From NCBI GenBank assembly GCA_009741485.1, contig CM019236.1, positions 41,158,093-41,222,092 on the forward strand: a stretch of DNA of 64,000 nucleotides, written 5' to 3'. Made by a program: the position numbers and the translations under genes. Of this stretch, positions 25,501 to 39,500 are shown in pieces (position 1 is the stretch's first letter; the number at the start of each line of letters is the position of its first letter). This DNA is from Malurus cyaneus samueli (lineage: Eukaryota > Chordata > Aves > Passeriformes > Maluridae). A model generated the notes under the pieces. It was not told the DNA's origin. It saw nothing but the letters and a program-made list of their open reading frames with translations, and did no database searches.

Positions 25501-28500
25501 TTTTCTGTACAATTGTATGCTAAGCAGTCAGAGACAACATACCAAAGAGCATATAAAAGCTTTGAATCACAGCAAAAAACCACAAGTAATTCTGGATTTC
25601 ATAATGAGTGGTCTTTGTTGGTGATACATTATACTTTGGGAAAAAAAAAAAATAAAGCAATTGTGGGTACATTCCAAAGCTCTTCACCACCTCAGTTGTA
25701 AAATCACAGTTTAAACAAAACCAGTAGAGTCTCTGAACACACCTGCAATAGCTCAAAGAACACCAAGCAACATGATAATTATCGATGGCATTATTACATG
25801 ATTGATTATTTTACTGCTTCTGGCTGTGAAAACAAAATAATCTCAACCAAAAGGCTGAAAATAATCATGATTTATGAGTATAACACTCCATCAACTGGGA
25901 TAAACAATGATTTTCACAGTGCTCTTTCTTTGAGAAAAAGAAAAAAAGGGCAGAATCCAAAAATGCCAGTCCTGTTCGCAGCCTTAGGCTGAAATGTTTA
26001 ACACTTCAAGACAGGAAAACACCCCAAGTCAGAAAAACATTTGAAAACGGGCTTGTTTGTAAGCACCCTCTTAAATGCTTTCCTATATTTGAAACAAAAC
26101 AACAATAATAATCTCCCTCAGTCTAAGAGGCAAAATAAAAATAGCACAGATCACAACCAGCTGGAGAATATAGTAGAAGTTATTACCTAATCTCATGATT
26201 ATTCTGACTGGATTGACAACCACAGCAGAGGAACTGCTGAAAATGCAAAAGAACCCTTCCTATGGGTTGCTTAGTTTTCACTCCCTAATTGTATTTCAAA
26301 AGCAGGAAATGCAGCACCAGTCTTTGATGGTAGGGAGGTCACAGCCAGGCCCTCTCCTCTCTGGAAAACAGTGAGGGTAAGTAGCATGTTCATATTAATC
26401 ACAGCATTTCTTCTATTATTAATGGTGAGTATTATAAACACCTCCCTAACCAAAAGGATACAGTGGAAACCAAGGAATTATTAATTCTCAAACCCTAGGA
26501 GCTGACACTAATTTGAGAAACCTGGGCCCCTAAGCAGGACATCTGGGTTATCAAAACTTAAAGAAACCAAGGCTGGCATCGAGCCAATGATAGGGCACTA
26601 TTTGTCCTTCAATAAAATTATAAACAGATGCTCATGTTGTTTTCTGCCACTAAGTATCACAAATAGATCTTCATGCTCTTTTCTATCACTCAGCATCACT
26701 TTTATTTTTAAAGACCAGCGTTGATAGAATACTACATTGGCTATCTGAAGCCTTACCCAAACACTTGGCGTTGTCTCCCCTAAGACAGAGTAAAACACAA
26801 TTTTACAACACTAAAGTGCTAAAATTGACACCAAATACTGCATTCAAAGAGAAGCAGCTGATCACAAGCAGAACATATTGCTTACTACTGGTTTTGATCA
26901 TAATCAGTAGCAAAAATAAGTTAAATATACCAGGTTCAATTGCTAGAGAGGCCAAACATCTCTATAACAAAAATTACTTTGATTTCTAGATCAAGAGTTT
27001 AAAATTCATCATTTTCCACTGGAAGTTCTCTTTATAACAAGCAATTAGCTATGGTCTGTATACATAGAAAATATTAATTCCTCTCCACCAATAAACAGTA
27101 CAGCTCTGATGGCTGTAGAGCAAGTATGGAGCGACAAAGTCAGTGTAGAGCTGGTGTGGCCAGGCAGGTCACCAGTGAACATTCCCAGCACTTCTGGCCA
27201 GATCAAATATTGTCATGGTTAAACATTACTGTGCGTGCACACATGCATGTGCATGTATGAACATTTGCCTCTGTCATGAGAAAAAGGAGGAAAAAATAAG
27301 AAAGGATACCAGGATGTAAAGGAAACTAACACCTGATCTATATTTTAGCCATTGCAAAATGCAAACCTGCTACTCTAATTGGAAGATTTGTAAGATACAT
27401 TATTCATTTGTTTTGGTAGCCTTTTCTACATTTCACAGTATGGACTTATTTGTTTCAATAACACTAATAATAAAGTGTAAGTAATATTTATATCTCTTCA
27501 ACTGAGAGTAGATATCTAAACCCCAAATTATTTCTGCTGACAAGCTTTTTGTCTAGTCTACCTAAGAAATATCTTCTTCCTACTGCAGAATCTGTTTAAC
27601 TTCTTGGATTACAACTAAATGCATACAAAGAAGCATAATGATTATTTGCTCTGAAAGAAACCCCCATTTCTCTTTCTGCTATTGTTTAAACTACCTTTTC
27701 TTCTACAGAGGTGGAAAAAAAGGCTCAGATGCTTAAGTGGACTTTGATATGGTTCCTCTTTGTTATTTAATTAACAGAGCCAAGCAATAGTTTTCTGCAC
27801 AAAAGGAGATGGAATATTATTTGCTTATGTTCTTCTCAAGAGCAATAATAAAACAAGAATATAGCCCTGAGGTGAAAAACAGTGTGTGCTGAGTGCTTCC
27901 AGATGCGGATACACGCTGCTTTCAGTGAGTGGACAGTGAAAGAACTAAATGAAAACTCGGTCAGAGTCCCACTGACAGCAGCCAACACGGTCACAAGGAT
28001 GCACAGGAGCCCCTTTCCGCTGTGCCTGCCTGGCAGCAAAAGGAGGAGAAGCTTCGTTAACCCTGCAGGACAGACAGCCCAGGCATGCACCCATCAGCAA
28101 GCAAACTCAAACCACTTTCCACCCAGATCACCTATTTTCTTAAACCAAGAAGGAATTTCCTGAGCTCCCACTATATTGCTTATTATCCAGTTTGATAATT
28201 GTAACTGAGCGCAAGATGAGCCTTTAACACTGTATTAGTATTTTATTTCAGCTGCAACATTCAAGACTGCCGTGCTGCCATTCTGATATTCTGAAAGGAA
28301 CACTTGGCTACAAGCACAGTGCACGTTCAAAGTTGAATCTTCTGTATCGAAGAACTTTGAATCTTACATGTATAAATTCCTATTTTGCAAATTACAAACT
28401 TCGGCACCTTTTTATTACTTTGACAGCAGGACTGAAATAGCGTTTTGTTCATCACATGATCAATCTTGCTTAAAAATACTGTGGCTGTAAAACACCTTGT

Positions 28501-28713
28501 TTTCATGATGTGCAAGTGAGAAACAGTTTTACACTGCAAGGTTAACTCATGGCCCTGTGCTACGACCCAAATTCATACCCACATATTGAACAAAACCTGT
28601 CAGAAAGTGGCATACAACTGCAGCTGAGATTACATTAGATGAACTTTCAGAAAATACTCACTTGAAGAGATAGCCTCTCATTTTGAACAAAGGCAACAAA
28701 AATCTCACATGTC

Positions 28714-28733
28714 TGATCATGCAGGCATGATCA
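28714..28733. other. Perfect 9-bp inverted repeat with 2-nt spacer
   Basis: TGATCATGC at 28714-28722 is followed by AG and then by its exact reverse complement, GCATGATCA, at 28725-28733. It is a clear near-palindrome in intron 1 of unknown meaning. It could be a dimeric transcription-factor site or chance. Confidence 0.6.
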
Positions 28734-31700
28734 TAGATGGGAGTGGAACAAGCTGTGTGGAAGCAGCAGCAGTTACTGCTGGAAAATTGGTTGGTTCCAC
28801 CCCTGGAGTGCAAAGCACACAAAAGATAACAGCAACTGCACGCAACTGCCAAATATGCTGGTCTTCATTCCTAACACTTCTGAGCTATAATGTAGATTTT
28901 TCAGCTTTAGAATTGAAAAATACTGTGTTTTAAGGAGGAAGAATGTTTTTCAAAGTAAGAATTAAAATTGGGACAAACTTGTATTGTTTTCATTCAAGTA
29001 TGTTTCAACATTTCAAAATACACACAGCAGGTATTCTCCTCACATCCAAATGTTACTTCTCTATTTGATACAGTCCCTTGCAGCCACTGTTTACTTAATC
29101 AAAGTGGACAGCTGTGGTTTTCATTATCTTTAGGCAAATATTTGTGCAGGTATTACTTACTTGTGTTATACCAAAATTACCAAAAAGTTTTGTAAGCAAA
29201 AACTAACCATGCCAATCTAAATGTCCTCAAATCAATTTTTTGTAACAAGTGTGAGCAATTGCCAAATAAATTGTTCCAAGTTACAAGCAGTTGCCCTTCT
29301 TCTATGTAAACTATAGACAGCTTTTGAACAGCATTAGCTCCAAAAAACAGGAAAAGCATGCTAACTAATAAGCAGGAGAGGCTACTAGAAGCAGAATACA
29401 TCTGATTGCACAACAGTCAAAGCAGCCATTATAACGGAGAATAATATTAAGAAATGGCATGATTTTAGGTACTTGTAAGAATCTGACACTTTTTTTGATA
29501 ATTAAGCTTCAGTGAAAGTGTCCCATTTTGTGTGATGTACACAGAAGTATCATTTGTATAGCAGGCACTTATGCAATGTAAAGACAGAAAATGCTAAGCT
29601 TAACAGGCAACTTTTTAATGGCAAACGTTCTTCTTTATTTTCAATACTATGGATATTTTGCCAAGTTCTAAGTGGGTTTCCTCTTGGTTTTGCGAAAAAA
29701 AAAAAAAAAAGTTGAATCAAATATTTCCATCCTTCCTAGCACATGCAGTCAAACCACTTTCTCTGTGCTATGTGAATTTCCCAGGTCTGGCTGGTGCAGA
29801 GCCCATCAGATAATTACCAGCTTGTTCTGCACTCCTGCGCAGGCTGTGATCTGCGGTATTTGGCACAGCAACAGATTCAGAGAGGGAACTGCCACAGATG
29901 GAGAGAACAGCACTTTGAGCTCACCATGGACAACTGAGGGACTCACTCAAGACTGGAAGGAGCCAAGCTGCAGGACAGGGACATGCCCAGCCAAGCAGGA
30001 TGGAAAAGAGAAACTCACAACAGTACAAGATGGTTGGCTGGCAAGATGACTTGGAAGCAGAGTGCATTTCTTCTCATTCGTCTGACCATTTTGCTGCCCA
30101 CACAAGTCAAAATCAATACAAGGTGAACAGTTTGTTTTCCCATCAAAAGCATGAATGCCTGATATTAAACAAGCCCAGCAGCGCGAGTTTAACCTGGCAA
30201 AGCACCACTGGAGTAGAAATAGTTACCTAATGGTTGCCTGGGGGCTCAGGTTTATTTATGGCAAATAATCTTTACATGACAAAAGACTACCACAAAAATT
30301 AGCTACCAGTAGCTATCTTTGCTAGCAGACAGAGATGCCATCATTAAAGTGGTCAGAGTGATCTGTCATGTTTCCTAAAACAAGGAATGTTTATTACATG
30401 TGCATCAGTTTAATGAAAACAGAGTTTTTTGTTCTCTAGTATTACCAGGCATTAATTTCTCAGCACCTACCTTTTTTAAATGTTCATTATTTACAGCATT
30501 GTTTTCATCCAGTTTTTCTTCCTCCCTCTGGGATTTGTGAGAATCTATATGTTCCTAAAACTAAATTAAACTACAGCCGAAATTTTAAATCATGGTGGAG
30601 TACTGGTATCAGGTAGCAGTTACTATGTTAACTGATTGTATGGAAGATTATCTTTCTCTGTATGTATGCATGTTCTCATGCTTTGGGAAAACATGTAGAA
30701 AATTTTCTACACTTCCAAGCAGGAAGTGAGATGCTAACCATAACCTAACCATTTGCTGTCTGGTGTCCACTGAGGAAAAGCATCTTTTAAGTCTGGAGTG
30801 GTTATTGGCATGTGCTGCACTTTCTGTTTGGTAGATATGAAATTAAGAATACTCTGTAAAGAAGTCTCTGCAGATCATCTGCTATGTCCACTACTTACTG
30901 CCTCTCAGACTTTCCTCAATGCAGCCAACTTGAAAGAGACTGGGTGATTTACAGTCCAGCTCTATGAATGTAGATAAGATCTGGTCAAAGATCTAAAACA
31001 AAACAAAGAACTCTGTATTACTCTTGGAATGGATTCTCAAATATTTAAAACTACTATGACCCAGAAAGCCAAACGACTGATATATTACCCTCGACCTTGT
31101 CATTCTTGGTTAGTCTGTTTTCCTCTGCTCTGTCTCTGTATTCTACTTTGTGTATATTAACCTGAAATATCTAACCTATCTCATTTGATAAAGTAAGCAC
31201 CGTAGAGATAATTGGTTATTAAATGCTCTGCACAGTTTTTTGGCTGCCCATAGGTATCTCTTGATAATGCCGTACAGCAGAGATGTCATTTTTATTAGTG
31301 TCACTATGCAGAAGAAATATCATTGGAAAAGCCTATTAAGATTCCTTGTAGGATAATGAAAGCAAGACCTAAAATAAGTATTCTAAGAATAATTATTTTC
31401 TTTTTGTATGTCGATTCAATAAAATTATATATTATTAGTATTTTCTCCTACTTTGAAAAAAATAAAAAGTGAATTAATTTACACATCTAAAAAGAAGATT
31501 ATATGTTTATAAACATAACTATGTCCAATAATAATTGCTAGTCAAACTACGGGAAATCTTATTTACAACACAAGGGAAATGAACTTCATTTTCTCCTTAT
31601 ATTTGCCTCTCTAACACAGTTTAACACAGTTTAAACTTAACATGTTTAATATTAACCTAAAAAACTAACAGAAAAAAATTATTATGCATATAGAAGAAAC

Positions 31701-32864
31701 AAAATAGACTGCATTACATATACATATTTCTTCTCTCTGTTTTTCTCTTCTTCTGTATGAAAATAAGTATACAACAAAACCCTAGCCCTCCCGGAAAAAC
31801 CCATGAAATAATCTAAATTTCACATGTCAAGCAGAAATTAGAAAAGAAGTCAGAATTGAGTATCTGGCACTGCAATCCTCGCATGCTTACAACTGTTCCA
31901 ATAGAAGTTTGAGAAAATAACAATCACAGATGACATCCTTAATTGGCATAAAATACTTTTCTGGATTTCCTGAAAAAGGTCTACAAAATGGCAAAAGTAA
32001 GATTAAATTACAGTGATGAAGAAGGGCATTCACAGACTGCAAAATTCAGCTTTGAAGAACACATATCCTGGCCACAGCACTGCCACTCAACTTTTAGTAG
32101 TCACAGAAGGACTGAATTAACTTACCATAATCCACTTTCCCACCTACCAATTACCATGAGACAAAGGCTACCACAAACTTTCAAGCATTTGGCTTGGCAG
32201 GAGTTTGTGAAATTACTTCATCTACAAAAGATGTAACATATATGTAGTATTATGTTACTGTAACAAGGCTTTTAAGCAGATTTTAAGTGACCTTATTGGC
32301 CCAAGTCATAAAACGGTAATTCTTAGTGGACTTACAATTTATGGAGAAATCTGACATAAGCAATAGCCCCTTGCTGCTTTAGTTAGTAAAAAAGGCATTT
32401 TACACAGCACATTGTGATTTATTGCACTCTAATTCCTATTCTTTTAATTTATTTTTAAAAGAGATTTATACCAAAGTTATTAGTATAACTCCAGTTCAAT
32501 AGGAACAAGCAAACCAAATACTTTTGTATGCATTTTGCTTTCCAAATAATGAATCCAGCACTCAACACCAACCTCAAAGAGCTAACATGTCAACTACAAC
32601 CATTTGTCAGTCAGTCATTTACAAGATCTAGTCATATCAGCTCACTGCAAGTGTCTAAAGATTCAGCAAAATAATTTCTAACAGAATTCCTCTACGAATA
32701 AAGTGCTGTAGCTTTCCCACATACTTATGAAAGTGACAAACCTTTCTTAAGTAGATGCTCAGATGCGATAATGTTTAATACAGAATAGTAAGTAAGGTGA
32801 AGCTTTTGTGTTCCAACACAGGAGAAAGAAACAATACTGAGGAAACAGATGGTCCAGTCCATTA

Positions 32865-33560
32865 TGGGAGCCCACATGACTGTGACTGGTGTCACCACTC
32901 AATTTCTGTCGCTTTTGGCAATGGGAGGTGTACATAGCACGAGGTGTGCTGGTATCTGATGGGATTCATCTCAAAAGGGGAGGACAAACCGGTAACAGCA
33001 GAGAAGACTGAGGTACCCAACATTTTGTCTCAGTTTTCACCAACATCCTTTCTTCCCACACCTCTTGACTCCACAGTACACAAGACTGGTACTGGGGGAC
33101 CAAACATTCTCCATTCTAAGAGAAGATCAGCTTTGTGACCACTTGTCACCAACCTGCCTTAATTCTGTACCTTCTCCCAGTACCACAGCACAGCCTTGGT
33201 ACTTTACAATCGCTTGTGCAGCTGTTCTCAGATTAACTGGCCATAAAGGAGACTGCAACCAGGGCAGGGTCAGCCCCTCTGCCAGGCAAAGTGCAACTGA
33301 GCAAGATGACATGACCTCAAGCTGCACCAGGGGAGGTTCAGGCTGGACATCAGGAAGAAATTCTTCACTGAAGGGGCTGTCAAGCCATTGGAATGGGTTG
33401 NNNNNNNNNNNNNNNNNNNNNATATTCCTGGAGGCACTCAAGAAATGATTGGATATGGCAGTCAGTGACATAGTCTTGTTGACAAGGTGGCATTCAGTCA
33501 TGGGTTGGACTTGATCATCTTGAAGGTCTTTTCCAAGCTTAATGATTCTCTGATTCTATA
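32865..33560 (+). mobile_element. CR1 LINE with internal deletion; contains the N gap
   Basis: The 5' part (about 32944-33050) reads in translation MCWYLMGFISKGEDKPVTAE, close to the start region of CR1 ORF2. The 3' part from about 33315 ('ctgcaccaggggaggttcag', 'gctggacatcaggaagaaat', 'gggttggacttgatcatctt') is the classic CR1 3' end with a 'gattctctgattctata' tail. The roughly 1.5-2 kb of reverse-transcriptase sequence expected between them is mostly absent, so this copy is internally deleted or is two abutting fragments. It lies antisense to ROR2. Confidence 0.8.
33401..33421. other. Assembly gap (21 N)
   Basis: There are 21 unresolved bases within the CR1 3' region, between 'ccattggaatgggttg' and 'atattcctggaggcactcaa'. 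In an intact CR1 about 25-30 bases ('cccagggaggtggtggagtc' and a few more) fill this position, so the N run is close to true size. The sequence itself is missing, and protein frames drawn across it are artefacts. Confidence 0.98.
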
Positions 33561-36500
33561 AACCTCCGTGTTTCTGTAAATATTCTGGACAAGAGCCATA
33601 AAATATGGACCATTCTCTGTGTGTTTACAAAATTCCCTGGAGTAGGGATACTTTTCACCTCAGTAGGGTCACAGTCAGTTAGGCCTCTCTCCCTTTCTAT
33701 CTATCTTTCCCAATTTTCCTCCCCTTCTTTCTCCATTTGTCCTCCCATCCATGGAAAGCACTTGATTTTCCTCATGTTTTCACTTCACCAGTTTAAGTAA
33801 AAGGACTTCCACTAGCTCTAGTGAAAAGTATTGAATTTTACAGACATAGAAAGTTTTGTTCTCACTAAAATTGACCACATTCTAAGGTGTGGTTAAGCCA
33901 TTTTCCACTGTGGCTCCCTTGGGTAACAGGTGTGTATGTATTTTAGGGTAGAGGGGAGAACTGACCTGCATCTTTTTATCTCCTTAGATATGGGACCTTA
34001 ATGACTCAGATAAAAGGGTCTTATACCCCTCAATTTTCAAAGCACAACAAAACCCAAACGTTTTAGGTTATGATATAATTAGATGCATACTTCTGACTCA
34101 GATAGTTTTTGGAATTAAACTAATTTTAATGCCTAACATGTCAAGAAAAAAATTTTAAATTTTTTTTTCTCTCATCTTTTGTCCAGGGAAAAGATGTTTA
34201 TGACCAGACTTCTCCAAAATGTTGACTTGTTACTCATCTTGCAGTAGAGCACCATGCTGTGTTTACACCACTGCAAAGCTTAAGGCATTTTGTGGAATTT
34301 TTTTTCTGCCAGATGTTCCCCTATTCAAAATTTGTACACAGCAAAGGAAACATAACAGTCAAGTCCTGCCTTTTGGCAAAATGACAAAATAGACATACAT
34401 TAAATGTCAGTTTTCTAGAGTTTATATCACTCACACCCTTCAGTCTACAAGGACCTACAAATTACAGCTGTCGAGGTTTTTGCATAACCTAAACTTTCAG
34501 CTCTAGAGAACCCTTACTTGTCTGCATTTATTTATATTCTTGGTAATGGAGTGCTCATTATTTATACTAGCTGTTTAAACAGTAACTGGGTTGTTTTAGG
34601 AATTGTACATTTGTGCAGAGATGGGCTGTGCATTTTATGTGTCTGAAGGAAATCAAGATTCATCGACAAAGCAAGTAGAACAAAATTGTGCAATCATAAG
34701 AGTAAAATATTTTTCCATAACATCTTTTGCAATAGTTTTTGCAAGCAAAGAATGTAGATTAGCTTACTTCTCACATCTACTAGTCATGTTTTTTGACTGC
34801 TAGGATTTAATATTGTTAAATCTATAAACAAACAGTGTTACATTTTCAAGTCTCCTTTCATTTTTAGAAATGTGTAACTTTGTTCATGTATAAACAGCTC
34901 TGGAGACATGTTATGGAAGAGTTATTACCTACACACTAAACAATCTCCTAACTAAACTTAAAACTGAGACTGGTGCTCTGCAGACCTTCAAAAATAGAAA
35001 CGGGTGAACTTTTTCAAATAGGGAGCCTTTTGATCTTGCTGATTCAAGAGCCCACAGAAGTAGAAACTCTTGCATCTCTTATCTCCTTTGAATGCATGTT
35101 TCCTTTCAAAATTGACAGCATCAAGAGAATTGATCATTATTTTTAGGCAGTTAGGAACCTGAACAGTGTATGAATGAAAGATTCTGCATTACATTGCAAA
35201 GAAAGCATTAACATAGGTAGGAATAATCCGCACATGCATAAATATGCACACAGTAAATGTTAATTCAGAGCTTTTTCTCTGCAGTCCCACTCCTCCAGCA
35301 TCTTTTAAGCATGTTCCTGTTAAATGTTTAAGCATGTACCTGCTAAAAGATATTCAACAATGTAGAAATTTGAGTAATATTCTGAAAAATAGCTCAAAAA
35401 GTTAATAAAACAGCATTCTGGATTCCACATTTCAGACTTTAAAAAGCACTTTACAAGAAGTTAGGGGTTTCATGATAAAACACTGTCAGTGACCATGTAC
35501 CCCGCACAAAGGTGAGTGTTTATGACCTTGGTGAGATGGGATTTCCATTTCCTTTAATGAGCCAAGACATCAGACTCGCACTCTTAACTCACGCAAACAC
35601 AGAACCTGCCCCTGGGACAATACGTCTGTTTCTGAGGAAGCATTGGAAAGTAGGTGTGGAGAAGGGAGAAGGAGTGGGAGGAGGGGATGGGGACCCACAT
35701 AACCAAACCGAGATAATGATGGTATCTGTGGTTTGGCTGATCTTTGGGCCAGAAAGAGGAGGAGGAAAGTACAGCTGTGAACTTTTGCACTGGGAGTTGA
35801 AGGTGCCACCCCTTATCCCAGCTCTGGGTAGCACTACGTACATTTTTGTTCCAGAGGCTGACACCATCAGTAGCCCTGATCACTACAAAGTACTGGTTTC
35901 CAATTTGCTGTCCCTGGAGCAATGGCTCTTAAAGCCACCAAGCTTGTCAGAGCTGTTTGGGTTTTGAGTTCGATAGGATGGCACTCACGTGTGTTACCTC
36001 AGCTTCCCTGTCATAACATTTTACACTGATAAAGACAATAAAACCAGGTGCCAACTACACCAGAAATCATCTGTGGTGTTCAAAGGCATCTTGTTTACTC
36101 CAGTCACTTGCTTCTACATTAAGTCAACGGACATATATCAGACCCACAACGTGTGTGGGCAAAGTTAAAACTCTGCCTTTCCATGCCAAGAGGCAGGCTG
36201 TGGTGTTTAGCCAAAGGGTCACAAAGCAGGCTAATCTGATGGGATAGTGAAGCTTGGCTGGTGAGTGAGGAAGGGTACATAAGCCAGCTGTAGGGTCCAC
36301 ATCTGGCTGATCAGCCACACCTTGTCCGGCAGCATGTAGTGCAAGCTCACTCTGGCAAACTGAACAGAGCAAAGAGGAGGAATGCCACACGAAGATGAAT
36401 TAAAAGACAGGCAGGGAGGGAGGGATGCAAGACTGTAGAAGAAAAGATTAGATGCAGTGGTGTATGGGTAGAGGGAAAAGAAATCTCAGCAGAAAAAATC

Positions 36501-39500
36501 AGGAAGGCAGCTGGTAAATGGAGTTCTCAGCAGAACATCTACACACATGCCCAGTTTAACCTAAGCTCCTTTAATCATACCACCCAAGCCTCCAGCTCTC
36601 ATATATCAGAGACCTGAAGGCTACAAGTAACCCAAGTCTGGGAAAACTGTTGGGAAATACATGAAATCAAGGGTTAAAGAGGAAAATAAACTATGGCATT
36701 TGAAATACAATTTGGAGTCACAAATAGCTCCTGGTGGATAAGAGAGAACATCAAGTGAACAACTTCTTTGCATAAAAATATTAATAATTTGAAGCATATA
36801 CTGTTTTATTTTTAATCCCAGGCTGAAAAGATTGATTCCAGATGAACACTAACATCGAGATTGTTTCTAGAAGAAAATGCTAATAGCTTAATTCATGGAT
36901 GAGAATGAAAGATGTTCAGGTAAAATACTTTTTAACTACAAAAACAATTAAACGTTGAATGGCTAATTCTCTTCCTGGAGCTTTTCAATTTATTAATATC
37001 TGTGAAAAGCTATTAACTGAAACTCATTTGTTGCAGCTGTAAAGTGCCATGAAATTCCAGACTGAGTCATTTCATGAATTCCTATTCCTGTAAGAACAGC
37101 TTGCTAATTCTATAAAGTCATTCAACCTCCGGGTAGCACATGTGAAGAAACACAAGTCAACCCAAAGCTTCCCCAGCCACTCTTTCTGAGAACAGCCTGG
37201 CAGGAACAGAACCAGAGTCAGGGAATGGGAAAAACCACATATGGCTTTTATCTGATCTCTTAGCCTTTGTCATAAGCAAATGTAATCTGCACATAGAAGA
37301 AATTACACTCTAGTCAAAATGCTTGTTCATGTAGCTGCCTTAATATTAAGCAGGGTTTTTTAGCTGTAATCTACAAGTTCATGAGACCTACACAAGCCAG
37401 TTGTGTCATAAAATAATGGAGCTTTTGCTGTTATGAAGAGTGAAAAAAAAAAAAAATTTAAAAGTGTGGATAAAACAGCCAGGTAGACATGATTGTTAAT
37501 CATCTTGCTTGTACCACATAACCTAAGTGCCAGCAGAGAGCAAGGAAGCCAAAAGGACTTTAAGGAAGCTGAGATTTTAAATGGCTTTAATCCTTAGCAA
37601 CCTATATTCACCACTTAACATAGAGGTAAGGGTTGTGACTGATGTAAGAAACAGGCATTTACTCCTTTTAAATCAACCAGTCCAGACCTAAAGCTACACA
37701 TGCTAGCTTATGTGTGAAAATGTACTACAAACCTTCATCATTCATTCTAATAACCCTGCAGTCCAGTTATTTTCTTTTGAAAAAACAACTTTATAATAAG
37801 TCAACAGTGCATTTTAAACACATAGCAGCATGCCTCAAAGAATCTTCTTTCATTAATACAGTTTGTCACCTTACAAAAACGTATTTATAAGGCTATTTGC
37901 ATTCTACATAAAGCTAGAATATAGGACTTGAAACAGAACACTCAACATTTAAGATAAAATATGTACATTTCAATTCCAAATGAGGCACTAAATCAGCCAA
38001 AGCTTGTTTCTGATGGACTAGTGATAAATTATATGATTTTCAGTAATCCTCCAATAAACAAAGTGAACACTGTTCCTCATGCAGAAACTGCTGGTTAAAC
38101 CACACATGACATAGATCTGGTATTCTCGCTGGAAAATATGACATTACCTTGATTGTCAGACAGCCTTCTAGAAACACTCAATTTTCCAGCTTGCCCCTAT
38201 GTAAGCACACAGTTTAAAAGAAAAATTATGTGATAGAAGTCATAAACATACAAAGTCCCCACCTAGCAATGTAGATCTTGAAAGAATTTTCTATACTCTG
38301 GATCAAGGGAGAAAAATGCGATCATAAATATATTGTGAAAGAGGGAAAAAGATTACACGAAGCTGAAATTATTTTGCAAAAGAAAATGAAGACTGTTGTC
38401 TTGCTCCATCGACCCTAAAGACACATAACACTAAAACTGGGGTCTCATCCATTAGAGTCCTGCATGGTATTTGGAACAAGACCTGCCTTGCAATGGAGAG
38501 CTCCCTAAATGTTTGGCAGGGAAACAGTACCACCTGCAGTACATGGCAAAGCTTGTTTATTTGTGAACAAGGCCAAGATCACACACTCCTCGACAAAACA
38601 TGTCTGTTTCAAACATGCTTGTGAAGCACAAACATGGTGTATTTACTGCTCTGTGCTTTAAAGGGAACGTTTGCCATGGCAGAAATCATTCACAAAATAA
38701 TCTCAACTTCTCATACAAAATAATTATCTCGTATAAATGGCAGATTGACAGAATAAAGCTACATTCCCCTCTGCATCTGTCTGCTTTAAAGTGATGAGCA
38801 GAACTATGTTTACTAAAGTAGAAAAACCTATTATTCCTATCTATTAGATTTATTTTCTTCAAAAAGCCACTTTCTCACATCTCTGTAGGGATCTAGGCAG
38901 GGTGGATAAATTTTTTTTAATAGTCGCTTCTCAGATCTTTATTTAAACACATTTTGTTTTCAACACCATTTTTATTCAAATATTTATTATATCCTGTGCA
39001 AAGCAGCAACCTAGTGAAAAAAATTAATATAAGCTACAGAAATATTCTGTAGCATTTAAAGTCTTCAAGAAAAATCAGATCTCTAAAGAAACAGAAGCCA
39101 AAGACAAAGGAATTGGAGCTACAATAAGCTGAAATGCTAAACCAGCTTTTGACAGAAGCAGACTATTCCACAGGTGCATTGTGAGTCTTTGGTTCATTCC
39201 AAATTTCAAATACTTCATTCAAAGCTGAAAAACCAACTGGGATTTTAAAAGCCAGGAAACCTTATTTTTCTCTTATAATCCATGAATAAAAATGAGGTGA
39301 GAGGCTGAGATCCAGGTCTACAATCTCAAAGTCCATGGTAACAAGAAACAATCAGTTCAATTCACTACAGATAAAACTGTATTTACTAAGTCAATATGTT
39401 TCAAATTAAAAACATATTTTAGGAGAGTAATTTTCTCTTCCATATGAATGCTGAAGAGATTTTATTTTACAGGGGTTTTTTTCCAGCACTTGTTTTTACA

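Larger units (their letters stand above)
16863..32864 (-). other. ROR2: ROR2 intron 1, first part: no coding feature
   Basis: This is the 3' part of a very long first intron, which is also typical of mammalian ROR2. It is mostly AT-rich single-copy sequence. I can name only a weak CR1 relic near 20.2-20.6 kb, a short CR1 tail near 22.5 kb, a 24-bp duplication at 19844-19891 and a short palindrome at 28714. ORFs of 60-125 codons occur on both strands, for example 29672-30049, but they overlap antisense ORFs, match no family I recognise and lack splice context. No CpG-rich promoter is seen. Confidence 0.75.

Noticed and set aside
27231..27270. GTGCATG-rich stretch as a regulatory array
   Set aside because: It is a short purine-pyrimidine alternating run typical of chance or a decayed CA/TG repeat.
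29672..30049. 125-codon plus ORF
   Set aside because: It starts at a poly(A) run coding for lysines, has no known domain, and is flanked by ordinary intronic sequence.
33065..33501. Overlapping ORFs of 127 (plus) and 124 (minus) codons
   Set aside because: They run through the N gap and a CR1 copy. The open frame depends on undefined codons.
35512..35967. 151-codon plus ORF
   Set aside because: Three other ORFs of 79-112 codons overlap it on the minus strand, there is no recognisable domain, and it lies in a purine-rich patch with few stops.
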